NCBI RefSeq assembly: GCF_015627175.1
Contig: NZ_VTDQ01000021.1
Span: 1 to 41,113 of the forward strand
Source: Acinetobacter pollinis
GTDB taxonomy: Bacteria > Pseudomonadota > Gammaproteobacteria > Pseudomonadales > Moraxellaceae
Length of the DNA: 41,113 nucleotides
Reading direction: 5' to 3'
Positions within the stretch are counted from its first letter, which is position 1. Every line of letters starts with the position of its first letter. The translations under genes and the position numbers were made by a program. Below are positions 25,739 to 34,811 of the stretch, in pieces. The notes below the pieces were generated by a model that had not been told where the DNA came from, searched no databases, and was given only the letters and a program-made list of their open reading frames with translations.

Positions 25739-26269
25739 TTAATATGTTACTGTTAACGTTACAGTATCTAAATAGCTCCCAGCACTTGGAAGAGTTGTTC
25801 CTGCAGGAATTGTACCGTATACGTTTACAGTTTGAACCGCACCTGTGCCCGTACCACTTGATGCAGTTGTACTAATACCTATTGCTGTTGAGCGTGCAGA
25901 GTCTGAAAAAAGGTTATAAGGAATATATTCATTACTTGATGCACCTCCAATCATACGACGTTGGCTACTTGATGCGTTTTTACCACCATCAAGGGCTAGC
26001 GTCCATGGCACAGTGTTATTACACAATACTTTAATAGAGGTACCACCAGTTGTTGTGGTATCTGCAGTTACAGCAGTTGTAAATGAGCTTACTGTTCCAA
26101 AATCGAGTACTGCGCCAGCTACGGTACCTGTTGCACTTGTATTCACAACACAGCTATTGGTAATTGTGGCTTTAACGGTTAGCGTACCTGTCGCTGTAGC
26201 TGCAAGCGCTATATTCGTTATTGCTAAGTTAATTAAAGCTACTGATAATACTAAAGAGACCTTATTCAT
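25739..26269 (-). CDS. Major pilus subunit, spore coat protein U domain (CsuA/B-like)
   Basis: A 176-residue subunit with signal peptide MNKVSLVLSVALINLAITNIALA. The mature protein is rich in Thr, Ser, Gly and Ala and has the SCPU pattern: TGTLTVKATITNSCVV, VLDFGTVSSF, KVLCNNTVPWTLALDGGKN, EYIPYNLFSD and the terminal VYGTIPAGTTLPSAGSYLDTVTLTVTY. Two cysteines can form the conserved disulfide. AAGGTC precedes the ATG. It is the first gene of the four-gene operon; classical Csu operons have extra minor subunits (A and B) before the chaperone, which are missing here. The promoter must lie in the 560 bp upstream. Confidence 0.93.
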   Translation of the reverse strand: MNKVSLVLSVALINLAITNIALAATATGTLTVKATITNSCVVNTSATGTVAGAVLDFGTVSSFTTAVTADTTTTGGTSIKVLCNNTVPWTLALDGGKNASSSQRRMIGGASSNEYIPYNLFSDSARSTAIGISTTASSGTGTGAVQTVNVYGTIPAGTTLPSAGSYLDTVTLTVTY

Positions 26270-26276
26270 AATATGA

Positions 26277-26837
26277 CCTTGCTAAACTTTTAATAAAAAG
26301 GATGTAAACAAGATTTATAGGTCAATCTTTTTATAATCGCCTTTTAAAGCTTTTTCACATAGTATTATTATATCAATTATTTTTAATTGTTTAATTCTAG
26401 TAACGATAATATTTCAGATGGTAACAATCTAAATATCTTGTCTTTTCGATCATGATATTGATGCAATAGACATTATTTTAAATTATGTATACATTTACAC
26501 GGTAAAATTAAATTTATCGATCATTAAAATAGTAAATATAAATAGACGTAGATCACTGTAATAATACTAAAAATAGATAAAACATAATATTTTAATATAT
26601 AAAAAAAGTATAAATAGGGCGAGTTCTATAAGGCAATAAAGTAGTTTTACTTTAGTATAGATTCTTAGTATAAAAAATTAACAACAATTGAAGCTTACAA
26701 AAATATAGAACACCTCAAAATCTACTATTCTTTAATTATAAGATATTGAATTTTAATTATATTTTATTTTTTGATAGGGGGGATTAAAAATTTCTGAAAA
26801 ATAAGTATTAATAGTAATAATTATCATTCATAATTAC
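26277..26837. other. Divergent promoter region of pilus operon and TonB receptor
   Basis: About 560 bp of strongly AT-rich DNA between divergent units. It must hold the pilus promoter on its left side. The Fur-like site at 26813-26831 is at its right end. The segment from 26400 to 26700 shows no gene or clear repeat. Confidence 0.5.
26813..26831. promoter_or_regulatory. Fur-box-like site before the siderophore receptor
   Basis: AATAATTATCATTCAT within an AT-rich palindromic stretch resembles the 7-1-7 Fur motif (12 of 19 by simple alignment to the classical box). The location directly upstream of a TonB-dependent siderophore receptor supports iron-regulated repression. Confidence 0.6.
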
Positions 26838-26867
26838 ATGTTTGTAACATTTCCTAGGCCTATTGGT

Positions 26868-29060
26868 ATGCTTCAAGTTAAACGACTTACTCTTATGATC
26901 GGAGCAATCATTTTACAAACTGCTGCACATAGTGATGATCTTATGTCATCTGATACAAATTCAGCAGTTCAACAGTTAAATGTAATTAAAGTTGTTGCAA
27001 GTGCCGATGCATCAGCCAATGGGTTAATGCCAAGTTATGCTGGTGGTCAAGTCGCTGTAGGTGGCAAAGTTGGATTATTTGGTAATCAAAAAAATATAGA
27101 CACCCCATTTAATCTTACAAGTTATACCAACGAATATATCCAAGAACATAATGCAAGAAGTGTAGGCGATGTATTACAGGGTGATCCAAGCGTAAGACTT
27201 GCAAGAGGTTTTGGTAACTTTCAGGAATCTTATTTTATACGTGGCTTTATCTTAGGGTCTGACGACACTGCTTATAACGGGTTATATGGTATTTTACCTC
27301 GTCAATATATTCCTTCTCAGTTGTTTGAGCGTGTAGAAGTTTTGAAAGGCGCATCTGCTTTTTTAAATGGTTCAACTCCGGGAAATGGCGGTGTAGGTGG
27401 AGCAATTAATTTATTGCCTAAGCGAGCAAAAAATGAACCTATGACACGTTTAACAGTTGGTAGTGATTTCAATAGTGGTGAAGTTTCTGCTGACATTTCT
27501 CGTAGATTTGGTACAGAAAAACAATTTGGTATACGTGTAAATACGGCTTTTCGAGATGGTAATACCAGTATTGATAATGAAAAAGCATCACTTGGATTAT
27601 TTGCAGTTGGATTAGATTATCATAATGATCGCTTACGTTTATCGGGCGATATGGGTTATAGCAATAATCGTCTAAAAGCAACAAGACCGAATGTTACATT
27701 AGGAAGTACAGTAACATCCGTACCTTATGCTCCTAAAGCCTCAAGTAATTTTGCTCAAAAATGGTCGTATTCAAATGAAGAAGACATTTTTGGGAGTTAT
27801 CGTGCTGAATATGACTTGTCAGACCGTATAACAGCTTATGCTGCTTATGGGTTTAGACATGGAGAAGAACATAATAGTATAGCAAATCTTACACTGTCTA
27901 ATGCTTCTACTGGCGCAGGAACATTCTATCGGTTCGACAATGCAAGAAAAGATGATATTAATACAGGTGAACTCGGGCTTAAGATGAAAGCATTTACCGG
28001 TTCTGTTGAGCATGATCTTGTCTTATCTGGATTAGCATTTCAACAAGATACTAAAAATGCTTATGTGATGGACTACTTCAATAATATTAGGAACAACTTG
28101 TATCAGCCCACTCAATCTGATCAACCTACAGTATTAGCAAATGCATTTAAAGGAAATACCTTAGATAATCCAAAACTTACGGCACGGAATCGTTCACAAA
28201 GCTTCGCACTGGGAGATAATCTTAAAGCATTTGATGAAAAACTCATTGTAATGTTGGGTGGGCGTTATCAGAAAATGGTTGCAGATAGCTATACATATAA
28301 TACGAGTATAAATACGCGCTATAGTAAAGGGAAATTCACACCTGCAGTTGGGTTAAGTTATAAGCTTACGCCTGAAATAGCAGTGTATGGTAATTATATT
28401 GAAGCATTAATAGCAGGAGGTACAGCACCTTCAACTGCTATTCAATCTTTAGGAAAACAACTAAGTCCTTACGTTTCTAAACAAAAGGAAGTAGGGATTA
28501 AATTTGATAACCAACTGTTTGGTCTGACGGCTGATTTTTTCTCGACAGAAAAGCAACGCGGTATTGTTAATAACAGCTTATATTATGTTGCAGATGGCAA
28601 AGATCGTCATAATGGTATTGAGTTGACAACTTATGGAAAAGTATCCGATGGAGTAAAGCTTTTAGGCGGAGCAACATGGTTGGATGCTAAACAAAAAGAA
28701 ACCACAAGTGGAACTTACGATGGGAAACGTGTGATTGGTGTTCCAAAATTCCAAGCGAATTTAGAAACAACATGGCAGTTACCTATTCCAAATGACATTG
28801 CTGTAAATGGTCGCATTGTATATACAGGCGCATCGTATGCAGATAATGCCAATAAACTCAAAGTGCCAAGTTGGACAAGATTTGACTTAGGTGCTATTTA
28901 TAAGACTCATATTTCTAATATTCCGACCAAATTTAACTTTACTGTAAATAATGTATTCAATAAAGACTACTGGGCTTCTGTTGGAGGATATGAAAACTAT
29001 GGCTATCTGAATGCAGGTGCGCCAAGAACATTTATGCTCAGTGCAAGTTTCGATTTTTAA
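26868..29060 (+). CDS. TonB-dependent siderophore receptor
   Basis: An outer-membrane ferric-siderophore receptor, energised by TonB. From the ATG at 26868 it has 730 residues; an ATG at 26838 would add 10 residues but abuts the Fur-like site, so the later start with signal peptide MLQVKRLTLMIGAIILQTAAHS is preferred. A TonB-box-like LNVIKVVAS follows; the plug has TPFNLTSYTNEYIQEHNARSVGDVLQGDPSVRLARGFGNFQESYFIRGF and VEVLKGASAFLNGSTPGNGGVGGAINLLPK; the barrel ends NVFNKDYWASVGGYENYGYLNAGAPRTFMLSASFDF with terminal Phe. It resembles ferrichrome/hydroxamate-type receptors, but the ligand cannot be set. No siderophore synthesis genes are nearby. Confidence 0.95.
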   Translation: MLQVKRLTLMIGAIILQTAAHSDDLMSSDTNSAVQQLNVIKVVASADASANGLMPSYAGGQVAVGGKVGLFGNQKNIDTPFNLTSYTNEYIQEHNARSVGDVLQGDPSVRLARGFGNFQESYFIRGFILGSDDTAYNGLYGILPRQYIPSQLFERVEVLKGASAFLNGSTPGNGGVGGAINLLPKRAKNEPMTRLTVGSDFNSGEVSADISRRFGTEKQFGIRVNTAFRDGNTSIDNEKASLGLFAVGLDYHNDRLRLSGDMGYSNNRLKATRPNVTLGSTVTSVPYAPKASSNFAQKWSYSNEEDIFGSYRAEYDLSDRITAYAAYGFRHGEEHNSIANLTLSNASTGAGTFYRFDNARKDDINTGELGLKMKAFTGSVEHDLVLSGLAFQQDTKNAYVMDYFNNIRNNLYQPTQSDQPTVLANAFKGNTLDNPKLTARNRSQSFALGDNLKAFDEKLIVMLGGRYQKMVADSYTYNTSINTRYSKGKFTPAVGLSYKLTPEIAVYGNYIEALIAGGTAPSTAIQSLGKQLSPYVSKQKEVGIKFDNQLFGLTADFFSTEKQRGIVNNSLYYVADGKDRHNGIELTTYGKVSDGVKLLGGATWLDAKQKETTSGTYDGKRVIGVPKFQANLETTWQLPIPNDIAVNGRIVYTGASYADNANKLKVPSWTRFDLGAIYKTHISNIPTKFNFTVNNVFNKDYWASVGGYENYGYLNAGAPRTFMLSASFDF

Positions 29061-29076
29061 AAGATAATATCTAATT

Positions 29077-29103
29077 TTAGCGCCAAATCGGCGCTAATTT
29101 TTT
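29077..29103 (+). terminator. Rho-independent terminator after the siderophore receptor
   Basis: TTAGCGCC and GGCGCTAA form a perfect 8-bp stem with a 5-nt loop followed by six T residues, 16 nt after the receptor stop codon. Confidence 0.92.
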
Positions 29104-29233
29104 ATGTCACTCTTATGAAATAAAACGAAGCAAGTGAACTTGATGAATATTTTAAATGGATGACATGCCTTGACACAGTAATTATGCCTCTCTAATCTTA
29201 GTGTTTTTGAACCCATATATGAAAAGGAACTTT

Positions 29234-29557
29234 ATGAAAGATCTAACGGATACTTTTGAAGATGCAGTTAAAGCGACTACTTTCCTAAAGATTATCAGTA
29301 ATCCTCAGCGCTTACTTATGATCTGTGCTGTGATGAATCGTCCGGGACTGACCAATGGAGAAATTGCGGCGGAGTGTGATTTGAGCATATCTGCAGCTTC
29401 TCAGCATTTAACGAAAATGTGTGATGAAAACATACTATATAAAGAAAAAGATGCACAAAAAAGTAAATACTACGTGAAAGAAAAAACAACTGAAGATATT
29501 GTACGTGCTCTAAAGAAAGCCTTTTCAAAAAGTGAAAATCATTCGATATCTGAATAG
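29234..29557 (+). CDS. ArsR-family winged-helix regulator
   Basis: A 107-residue ArsR/SmtB-like repressor. The HTH reads TNGEIAAECDLSISAASQHLTKMCDENILYKEKDAQKSKYYVKE (about residues 40-83), with the winged turn at the end. The ATG at 29234 is preferred over one at 29201 because AAAAGGAAC lies just upstream. Cysteines are present at LMICAVM, AAECDLS and KMCDEN; the second falls where ArsR proteins carry ELCVCDL, but only one Cys is there, so metal sensing is uncertain. It could respond to oxidants through cysteines. It is followed 57 nt later by the XAC2610-like secreted protein on the same strand. Confidence 0.85.
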   Translation: MKDLTDTFEDAVKATTFLKIISNPQRLLMICAVMNRPGLTNGEIAAECDLSISAASQHLTKMCDENILYKEKDAQKSKYYVKEKTTEDIVRALKKAFSKSENHSISE

Positions 29558-29614
29558 ATTAGATTACTTTGTAAAATCTAGATTATATATTGGTAAATAT
29601 AAAGGAGAAACCAA

Positions 29615-30283
29615 TTGATTAAATTATTCATTAAGCTATTTGGTGTTTTTTCTATCATATCGTTACCAACAATATATGCACAGAGTTTTGAAATTCAAGA
29701 TGGTTCAAAACAATATAATGCATTCATCAATACCACATGTGAACAAGAACTATGTGATGCGAAAGCAGAAATTAAGTTATTTAAAAAAGGTCAAAAGACT
29801 GTATTTCAGAAATTCTATTCTGATGAGTTGACTATGTATTTAGATAATAATTCGAAGCCTAGTGCAAATGTTGTACAGATTTACGGTGAGCAAAGTCCAT
29901 TAATTTTTGGTGATTTTAACTTTGATGGTACTGAAGATGTTGCTATTCGTAATGGTAATGATGGCGCTTATGGAGGGCCAGTTTACGATATTTATGTTTT
30001 TAATAAGACAAAGCATAAGTTTGTGTTCAGTAAAGAGCTCTCGTCGCTAACGCAAGAAAACTTAGGCATGTTCACCATAGATGAAGCACGTAAACGTATT
30101 ATAACTTTTAATAAAAGTGGATGCTGTTATCACACAACTTCAGAATATATAGTTGTACCCAAAAAAGACTTATTATTGGTTGAAGAAACGATTCAAGAAG
30201 CAACAGAAAATAAAGTTACAGTAACCAGTCGACAACTTATTCATGGAAAATGGCGAGAGAAAGTTAAATACTTTAACCAATAG
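29615..30283 (+). CDS. Secreted XAC2610-like protein
   Basis: A 222-residue exported protein with signal peptide MIKLFIKLFGVFSIISLPTIYAQ. It starts with TTG behind a strong AAAGGAGAAA 4 nt away. A central GDFNFDGTEDVAIRNGNDGAYGGPVYDIYVFN resembles an FG-GAP/calcium-loop segment and is the signature of XAC2610-related proteins, as is FNKSGCCYHTTSEYIV. The two pairs of cysteines (CEQELC and GCC) could form disulfides. The family is widespread but its role is not established, with a link to lysozyme-inhibitor-like envelope proteins only suggested. The ArsR gene upstream may regulate it. Confidence 0.75.
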   Translation: MIKLFIKLFGVFSIISLPTIYAQSFEIQDGSKQYNAFINTTCEQELCDAKAEIKLFKKGQKTVFQKFYSDELTMYLDNNSKPSANVVQIYGEQSPLIFGDFNFDGTEDVAIRNGNDGAYGGPVYDIYVFNKTKHKFVFSKELSSLTQENLGMFTIDEARKRIITFNKSGCCYHTTSEYIVVPKKDLLLVEETIQEATENKVTVTSRQLIHGKWREKVKYFNQ

Positions 30284-30485
30284 GCTAGATTTATTGATTA
30301 TTTTCGGTATATGTAAAAAAAAATTATTCACATAATATTGTGTATTTAAAAGTCCTCTTCACTAATTTTTTTTGGTTATTTGGTTGGAATTTATATAGCA
30401 AATTTATTTTTGATTAAATTTAAATGAATATTAAGAGTTTAAAAATTGGAAATATAAAATTTTTAAATATAAAGAGATCAATCTA

Positions 30486-30941
30486 ATGCGTACAAGGAAG
30501 TCTTCAAGAATATTAGTTATTAATGAGCAATTAGAAGTTTTACTGTTTCAATTTTCTCATATTCAAGGTGCTTTGGCAGGTAAAAAATATTGGGCAACAA
30601 TTGGAGGTGGTTTAAAAGAAAATGAATCTTTCCAAGAAGCTGCTTCTAGAGAGCTTTATGAAGAGACAGGAATTTTAAGAAAAAGCGTCGGTTCTTGTAT
30701 TGCTAAAAGGGATTTTCAAATGCAACTGCCTAGTGCAGAGATTGTTTTTGCCGAAGAACAATTTTTTATTGTATTTGTACAACAAAGTGAAATAGACACC
30801 AGTCATTGGACTTTGAATGAAATAAAAACAATCTGTGCGTACAAGTGGTGGAATCTAAAAAATTTAAGGCAAAAAAAAGAGCAAATTTTTCCGGAAGATC
30901 TTGTCGATATTCTTTTGATAAATACTCCTCATCAACTTTAA
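30486..30941 (+). CDS. Nudix hydrolase
   Basis: A 151-residue Nudix hydrolase that would cleave a nucleoside diphosphate linked to another group. The Nudix box is intact: GGLKENESFQEAASRELYEETGI matches GX5EX7REUXEEXGU with catalytic REL-EE. The N-terminal RTRKSSRILVINEQLEVLLFQF and WATIGGG lead into it. It stands alone, in tail-to-tail order with ggt. The upstream 200 nt is AT-rich with no clear site. Substrate cannot be inferred from the box alone. Confidence 0.93.
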   Translation: MRTRKSSRILVINEQLEVLLFQFSHIQGALAGKKYWATIGGGLKENESFQEAASRELYEETGILRKSVGSCIAKRDFQMQLPSAEIVFAEEQFFIVFVQQSEIDTSHWTLNEIKTICAYKWWNLKNLRQKKEQIFPEDLVDILLINTPHQL

Positions 30942-30971
30942 AATATTTCTACAATCATAATAATGAATAAG

Positions 30972-31000
30972 ATGTTTAAAGAGATATTCTCTTTAAACAT
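30972..31000. terminator. Hairpin between converging Nudix and ggt genes
   Basis: ATGTTTAAAGAGA and its exact reverse complement TCTCTTTAAACAT form a 13-bp stem with a 3-nt loop. No long T-run follows on either strand, but it sits between two converging stop codons, as expected for a shared terminator. Confidence 0.5.
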
Positions 31001-31021
31001 TGTGCATCGTAGGATTTTTAC

Positions 31022-32725
31022 TTAGTAGCCTTGAGTTGCACCATCAAGATTACGTGGGTCAGAATAGCCATATAGACCATCTGGCAAAATCTGAATTGTC
31101 TGTGTGCGTCCCATTGTTGCATTCTGCTTAATTTTATAGCCTTGTTTTTCTAATATACGAACAGTATCTGCGCTGATACCTTTTTCAATATATAACTCAT
31201 CGGGTAGCCATTGATGGTGAATACGAGATGTAGAGGCAGCTTCTGCAGGGTTCATTTTAAAATCTATGCTATCTATAATCGTTTGTAGTACCGTCGTAAT
31301 AATGCGAGAACCACCTGGACTACCTGTGACTAACCATGGCTGATTATCTTTGAGTACAATGGTTGGTGACATTGATGACAATGGTCGCTTTTTCCCTTCG
31401 ATTGCATTTGCTTCTCCTCCAATAAGACCAAAACCATTCGGTACGCTTGGTTTGGCTGAAAAATCATCCATTTCATCATTCAGTAAAATCCCTGTACCTG
31501 TAGCAACAATACCTGAACCAAAATTAAAGTTAAGAGTATAGGTGACTGCTACAGCATTTCCATATCGATCTACCGTTGAAAAATGTGTAGTTTGATCACT
31601 CTCATATGGGACAGGATTATTTGGCTGAATGGTATTTGATGGTCGGGCGGTATCAGGTGAAATACTTTCTGCTAAATGATCTGCATATTTTTTTGAGATG
31701 AGCCCAGAGACTGGAACATGTGTAAAATCTGGATCGCCTAAATATTTTGAACGATCTGCATAGGCTAATTTCATTGCCTCGGCCATGTAATGAATCGATT
31801 GAGCGCTATTAACGCCATAGCTACTCATTGGATAATGCTCGAGTATATTCAGCATTTGTACAATATGTATACCTCCAGAACTTGGCGGTGGCATAGTTAT
31901 AATTTTATATCCGCGATAGTCACCCACAATAGGAGCACGTTCAACGACCTTATAATTATGTAGATCTTTTTCTGTCATAATGCCGCCATGACGTTGTATC
32001 TCTGCAATAATTTTTTTCCCAATTTCACCAGAATAAAAGACCTGACTACCATGTTTTGCAATCAGTTGCAGTGAGTTTGCCAGATCCTTTTGAACGAGAA
32101 GGTCGCCTTCTTGAAGTGGCATATTGTTTTTAAAGAAAATGGCTTTTGTACTGTCCCACTTTCCTAAATAGTCTCCTTCAGCCTTGAGTATTTTGGCAAA
32201 TATAGGGCTAACGGGTATACCGTTTTTTGCTAATGCAATTGAAAGCTGAATCACTTCTGAAAGTGGTAAAGTTCCCCACTTCTTTAAGGCATATTCCATG
32301 CCTGCTACAGTACCGGGCACACCTATCGCATTATGTGTATGTAGTGAAGCATCGGGAATTACATTGCCCTTATGGTCTAAATACATATTACGAGTTGCTT
32401 TTTCTGGTGCCATTTCACGAAAGTCTAGGGTGAAATCTTTACCAGTCTTAGCATCATGCAAGACCATGAACCCACCACCACCAATATTTCCTGCGTTAGG
32501 AAGTACGACCGCTAGAGCAAACCCCATCGCTACGGCAGCATCTACGGCATTTCCTCCCTTTTTTAAAATATCTACACCAACTTGCGTTGCTAAAGCTTGT
32601 TCCGATGCAACCATTCCATTGTGTGCATGAATAGGGTGAAAAATATCTGTTTCATAATCATATCGTGTTAGTGCATTATTGGTTGGAGCTAAAGCATAAC
32701 TTAATGGTGTTATTGCTATACACAA
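31022..32725 (-). CDS. ggt: Gamma-glutamyltransferase
   Basis: Periplasmic enzyme that hydrolyses or transfers the gamma-glutamyl group of glutathione and related compounds; made as a precursor that cleaves itself. The small-subunit start ESDQTTHFSTVDRYGNAVAVTYTLN contains nucleophile Thr379; NDEMDDFSAKPSVPN, KRPLSSMSPTIV and TGSPGGSRIITTVLQ complete the active site. The 567-residue frame starts at TTG (32725) with the hydrophobic end of a signal peptide, CIAITPLSYALA, but no ATG exists back to the stop at 32756. A single T missing in CTATTAAAA would link it to a frame reading LLKIFTKASY, which would restore a full signal peptide, so the N-terminus may be damaged. Confidence 0.9.
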   Translation of the reverse strand: MCIAITPLSYALAPTNNALTRYDYETDIFHPIHAHNGMVASEQALATQVGVDILKKGGNAVDAAVAMGFALAVVLPNAGNIGGGGFMVLHDAKTGKDFTLDFREMAPEKATRNMYLDHKGNVIPDASLHTHNAIGVPGTVAGMEYALKKWGTLPLSEVIQLSIALAKNGIPVSPIFAKILKAEGDYLGKWDSTKAIFFKNNMPLQEGDLLVQKDLANSLQLIAKHGSQVFYSGEIGKKIIAEIQRHGGIMTEKDLHNYKVVERAPIVGDYRGYKIITMPPPSSGGIHIVQMLNILEHYPMSSYGVNSAQSIHYMAEAMKLAYADRSKYLGDPDFTHVPVSGLISKKYADHLAESISPDTARPSNTIQPNNPVPYESDQTTHFSTVDRYGNAVAVTYTLNFNFGSGIVATGTGILLNDEMDDFSAKPSVPNGFGLIGGEANAIEGKKRPLSSMSPTIVLKDNQPWLVTGSPGGSRIITTVLQTIIDSIDFKMNPAEAASTSRIHHQWLPDELYIEKGISADTVRILEKQGYKIKQNATMGRTQTIQILPDGLYGYSDPRNLDGATQGY

Positions 32726-32839
32726 TACACATAGACCTGATTTTAATAGCTGGCTTTAGTAAATATCTTTAGCAAATTATGTGCCAATAGCTTTTATAAT
32801 AAAACTATTTTTAGATAGCATAAATAAGCGTATTTTATT

Positions 32840-33460
32840 TTAGATTGTGTTATATAACATGGTTAAAGCCAATAGACATATAACTATAGCTAAGGATTTC
32901 AGAAAAACCTTTTGATTTTTTAGAGGGATTAGATATCTCTTTATAAATAAAGAAGAAAAGATGTAGATGAGTCCAACTATTGTAAGAATGAATATGGTTG
33001 TGAAGATAATATATCCACTTTCTATGCCTATTGTAGGTGAGCTTAAAATAGTAGGTATAAAGGCAATATAAAACGAAATGGTTTTAGGGTTATTTAAAGT
33101 GATGAATAATCCATTACCATAGGTAGAAAATATATTCTTTTTCGAAATTTCAGGGTTTAAATATAGTAAATCTCCTTTAAAAAACCATAGTCGGTAAGAA
33201 AAATAAAATAAGTAGCAGCTACAGGTAATAAATAGATAATATGACATACCTAATATTTGATGAATAATCGGGTTAACAACAAAAATAGCAATGCATAAAA
33301 AAATAATATCTCCTGTAATAAGACCACATAACATACCAAAACCACTATTTTTTCCATGTTTCAAAGTTTGTAGCATGATTGCGAGCATACCTGGGCCGGG
33401 TAATAAAGCTGCCAAGAATAAACTTCCAGCATATAAAAGAGTTTGAGACGAATATGACAT
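32840..33460 (-). CDS. LysE/RhtB-family amino acid exporter
   Basis: A 206-residue membrane protein with about six hydrophobic segments. The N-terminal LFLAALLPGPGMLAIMLQTLKHGKNSGFGMLCGLITGDIIF carries the LysE/RhtB signature (PGP and G-G-D spacing), and NGLFITLNNPKTISFYIAFIPTIL is the second hallmark (NPK). It exports amino acids or derivatives. It is divergent from the Lrp-family regulator at 33588 with a 127-bp gap, the usual LysE-regulator arrangement, so that protein is the probable activator in response to intracellular amino acids. Substrate is not predictable. Confidence 0.93.
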   Translation of the reverse strand: MSYSSQTLLYAGSLFLAALLPGPGMLAIMLQTLKHGKNSGFGMLCGLITGDIIFLCIAIFVVNPIIHQILGMSYYLFITCSCYLFYFSYRLWFFKGDLLYLNPEISKKNIFSTYGNGLFITLNNPKTISFYIAFIPTILSSPTIGIESGYIIFTTIFILTIVGLIYIFSSLFIKRYLIPLKNQKVFLKSLAIVICLLALTMLYNTI

Positions 33461-33587
33461 GTTTAGACATCTTTAATTGAATACTTAAATTATTTTTGAA
33501 TAAATATAAGGGTATTTTTAGCTTATTTATGCTATAAATTTCTAAAAAATAGGTATTTATTTCCTATCTTATATTCATTTGAGGTAA

Positions 33588-34061
33588 ATGATGCCTAATA
33601 AAAATTTAGACAAAACTGATCTAAAAATTCTAGAAATATTACAGTCAGACTCTCGGGTAATGACATCGCAATTGTCTGAAAGATTGAACCTCTCTACTTC
33701 ACCATGTTGGCGTAGAGTAAAGCGGTTAGAAGAGACTAAAATCATTCAGGGATATGGCGTATTTTTAGATCGTAGAAAATTAAATCTCAGTGTAATGGTG
33801 TTTATAAGAGTATCTATTGACAGTCATAGCGAAAAAGAGGCTAGAAAATTTGAAGAAGAGGTAATTGCATTAGATAACGTTGTGGCCTGTTATAGTATGG
33901 GTGGTGATGCAGACTTTTTATTACAAATAGTTTCCTCTAACTTAGATACATATGCAGATTTTTCAATGTTTGTGATTCGTCGATTACCTGGTATTAAAGA
34001 AATGCAAAGTATGTTTGTTTTAAAAGAAATTAAACCCTTCAAGGGATTTCCACTTATTTAA
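33588..34061 (+). CDS. Lrp/AsnC-family regulator
   Basis: A 157-residue Lrp-type regulator. The HTH is KNLDKTDLKILEILQSDSRVMTSQLSERLNLSTSPCWRRVKRLEETKIIQGYGVFLDRRKL (residues 4-64), followed by the RAM effector domain with CYSMGGDADFLLQIVSSNLDTYADFSMFVIRRLPGIKEMQSMFVLKEIK. Two ATGs are adjacent, with GAGG 6 nt before the second. It is divergent from the LysE exporter and probably controls it, sensing an amino acid through the RAM domain. Confidence 0.95.
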   Translation: MMPNKNLDKTDLKILEILQSDSRVMTSQLSERLNLSTSPCWRRVKRLEETKIIQGYGVFLDRRKLNLSVMVFIRVSIDSHSEKEARKFEEEVIALDNVVACYSMGGDADFLLQIVSSNLDTYADFSMFVIRRLPGIKEMQSMFVLKEIKPFKGFPLI

Positions 34062-34320
34062 AATAAATATATTCTTGTCTATATTTGAGTCATTCTTTCA
34101 TTATCTTAATATGAGGTGCTACGATAGTCTCTGAAGTATTAGCATAGATAGATGAAATTTGGCTAAGCGAGTATTGGCGTAGTAATCTGGACTAACTAGA
34201 TACTTTATGTACTCTCAAGAGACAATTCTATTCATAGTGTTCTATATTTAGTTAGATAGAATCCCTAGATTTTTTTAAAGAAGGGATCTAAATACTATTT
34301 TACCTAAATATATTAATTAT

Positions 34321-34665
34321 TTAATGTCCAGCAGAATGAGAAAATACATTAATAATAATTACACCACATACAATAAATCCTATTCCAATTATTGCTGCTA
34401 GATCTAACGTCTGCTTAAATATGAAATAACCGATGAGGGCAGTTAATACGATGCCAACACCTCCCCATATCGCATATGCAATACCTAGTGGAATGACTTT
34501 TATCACTTGTGATAACAGATAAAAGGCTATACTAAAAAGAATAAAGACCATAATACTGGGAATTATTTTTGTGAACCCTTCGGACTTTACAAGAAAGCTA
34601 CTCCCAATAACCTCCGAAATAATTGCACAGCTCAGTAATATATATGCAAATAAAATATTGTTCAT
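34321..34665 (-). CDS. Small multidrug resistance (SMR) efflux protein
   Basis: A 114-residue protein with four hydrophobic helices, the SMR size. Glu18 in ISEVIGSSFLVKSEGFTKIIPS corresponds to the essential EmrE Glu14; AYAIWGGVGIVLTALIGYFIFKQTLDLAAIIGIGFIVCGVIIIN is the family signature. It exports cationic drugs or quaternary amines in exchange for protons. The ATG at 34665 is chosen; TTG/GTG just before it are unlikely. A palindromic element at 34679-34700 lies in its promoter. It shares its strand with the MarR gene 147 nt upstream, so MarR may co-regulate it. Confidence 0.94.
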   Translation of the reverse strand: MNNILFAYILLSCAIISEVIGSSFLVKSEGFTKIIPSIMVFILFSIAFYLLSQVIKVIPLGIAYAIWGGVGIVLTALIGYFIFKQTLDLAAIIGIGFIVCGVIIINVFSHSAGH

Positions 34666-34678
34666 CACCAAATCTCAA

Positions 34679-34700
34679 ACATACCATTTGGTAGGTATGT
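34679..34700. promoter_or_regulatory. Operator-like palindromes before the SMR gene
   Basis: ACATACC and GGTATGT form an inverted repeat around ATTTGGTA, and TACCA-TT-TGGTA forms a second, overlapping palindrome. The site ends 14 bp upstream of the SMR start codon. The geometry suits a TetR-type repressor, though the adjacent regulator is MarR. Confidence 0.5.
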
Positions 34701-34811
34701 TAAATATATATATAAATTCTTCAAGTTGTTTTTAGAAAAAATTCACTTAATTTTTGATCTTTAGGTAGAAAATTTCTTATGAAATATAAAAGAACTCATA
34801 AAACAATACTT

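Noticed and set aside
26013..26276. Plus-strand 87-aa hydrophobic frame opposite the pilus subunit gene
   Set aside because: It is the antisense shadow of a Thr/Ala/Val-rich gene, which reads as hydrophobic on the other strand.
34062..34320. tRNA or small RNA gene between Lrp and SMR genes
   Set aside because: The region is slightly less AT-rich, but no cloverleaf, CCA end or promoter-terminator pair could be recognised.
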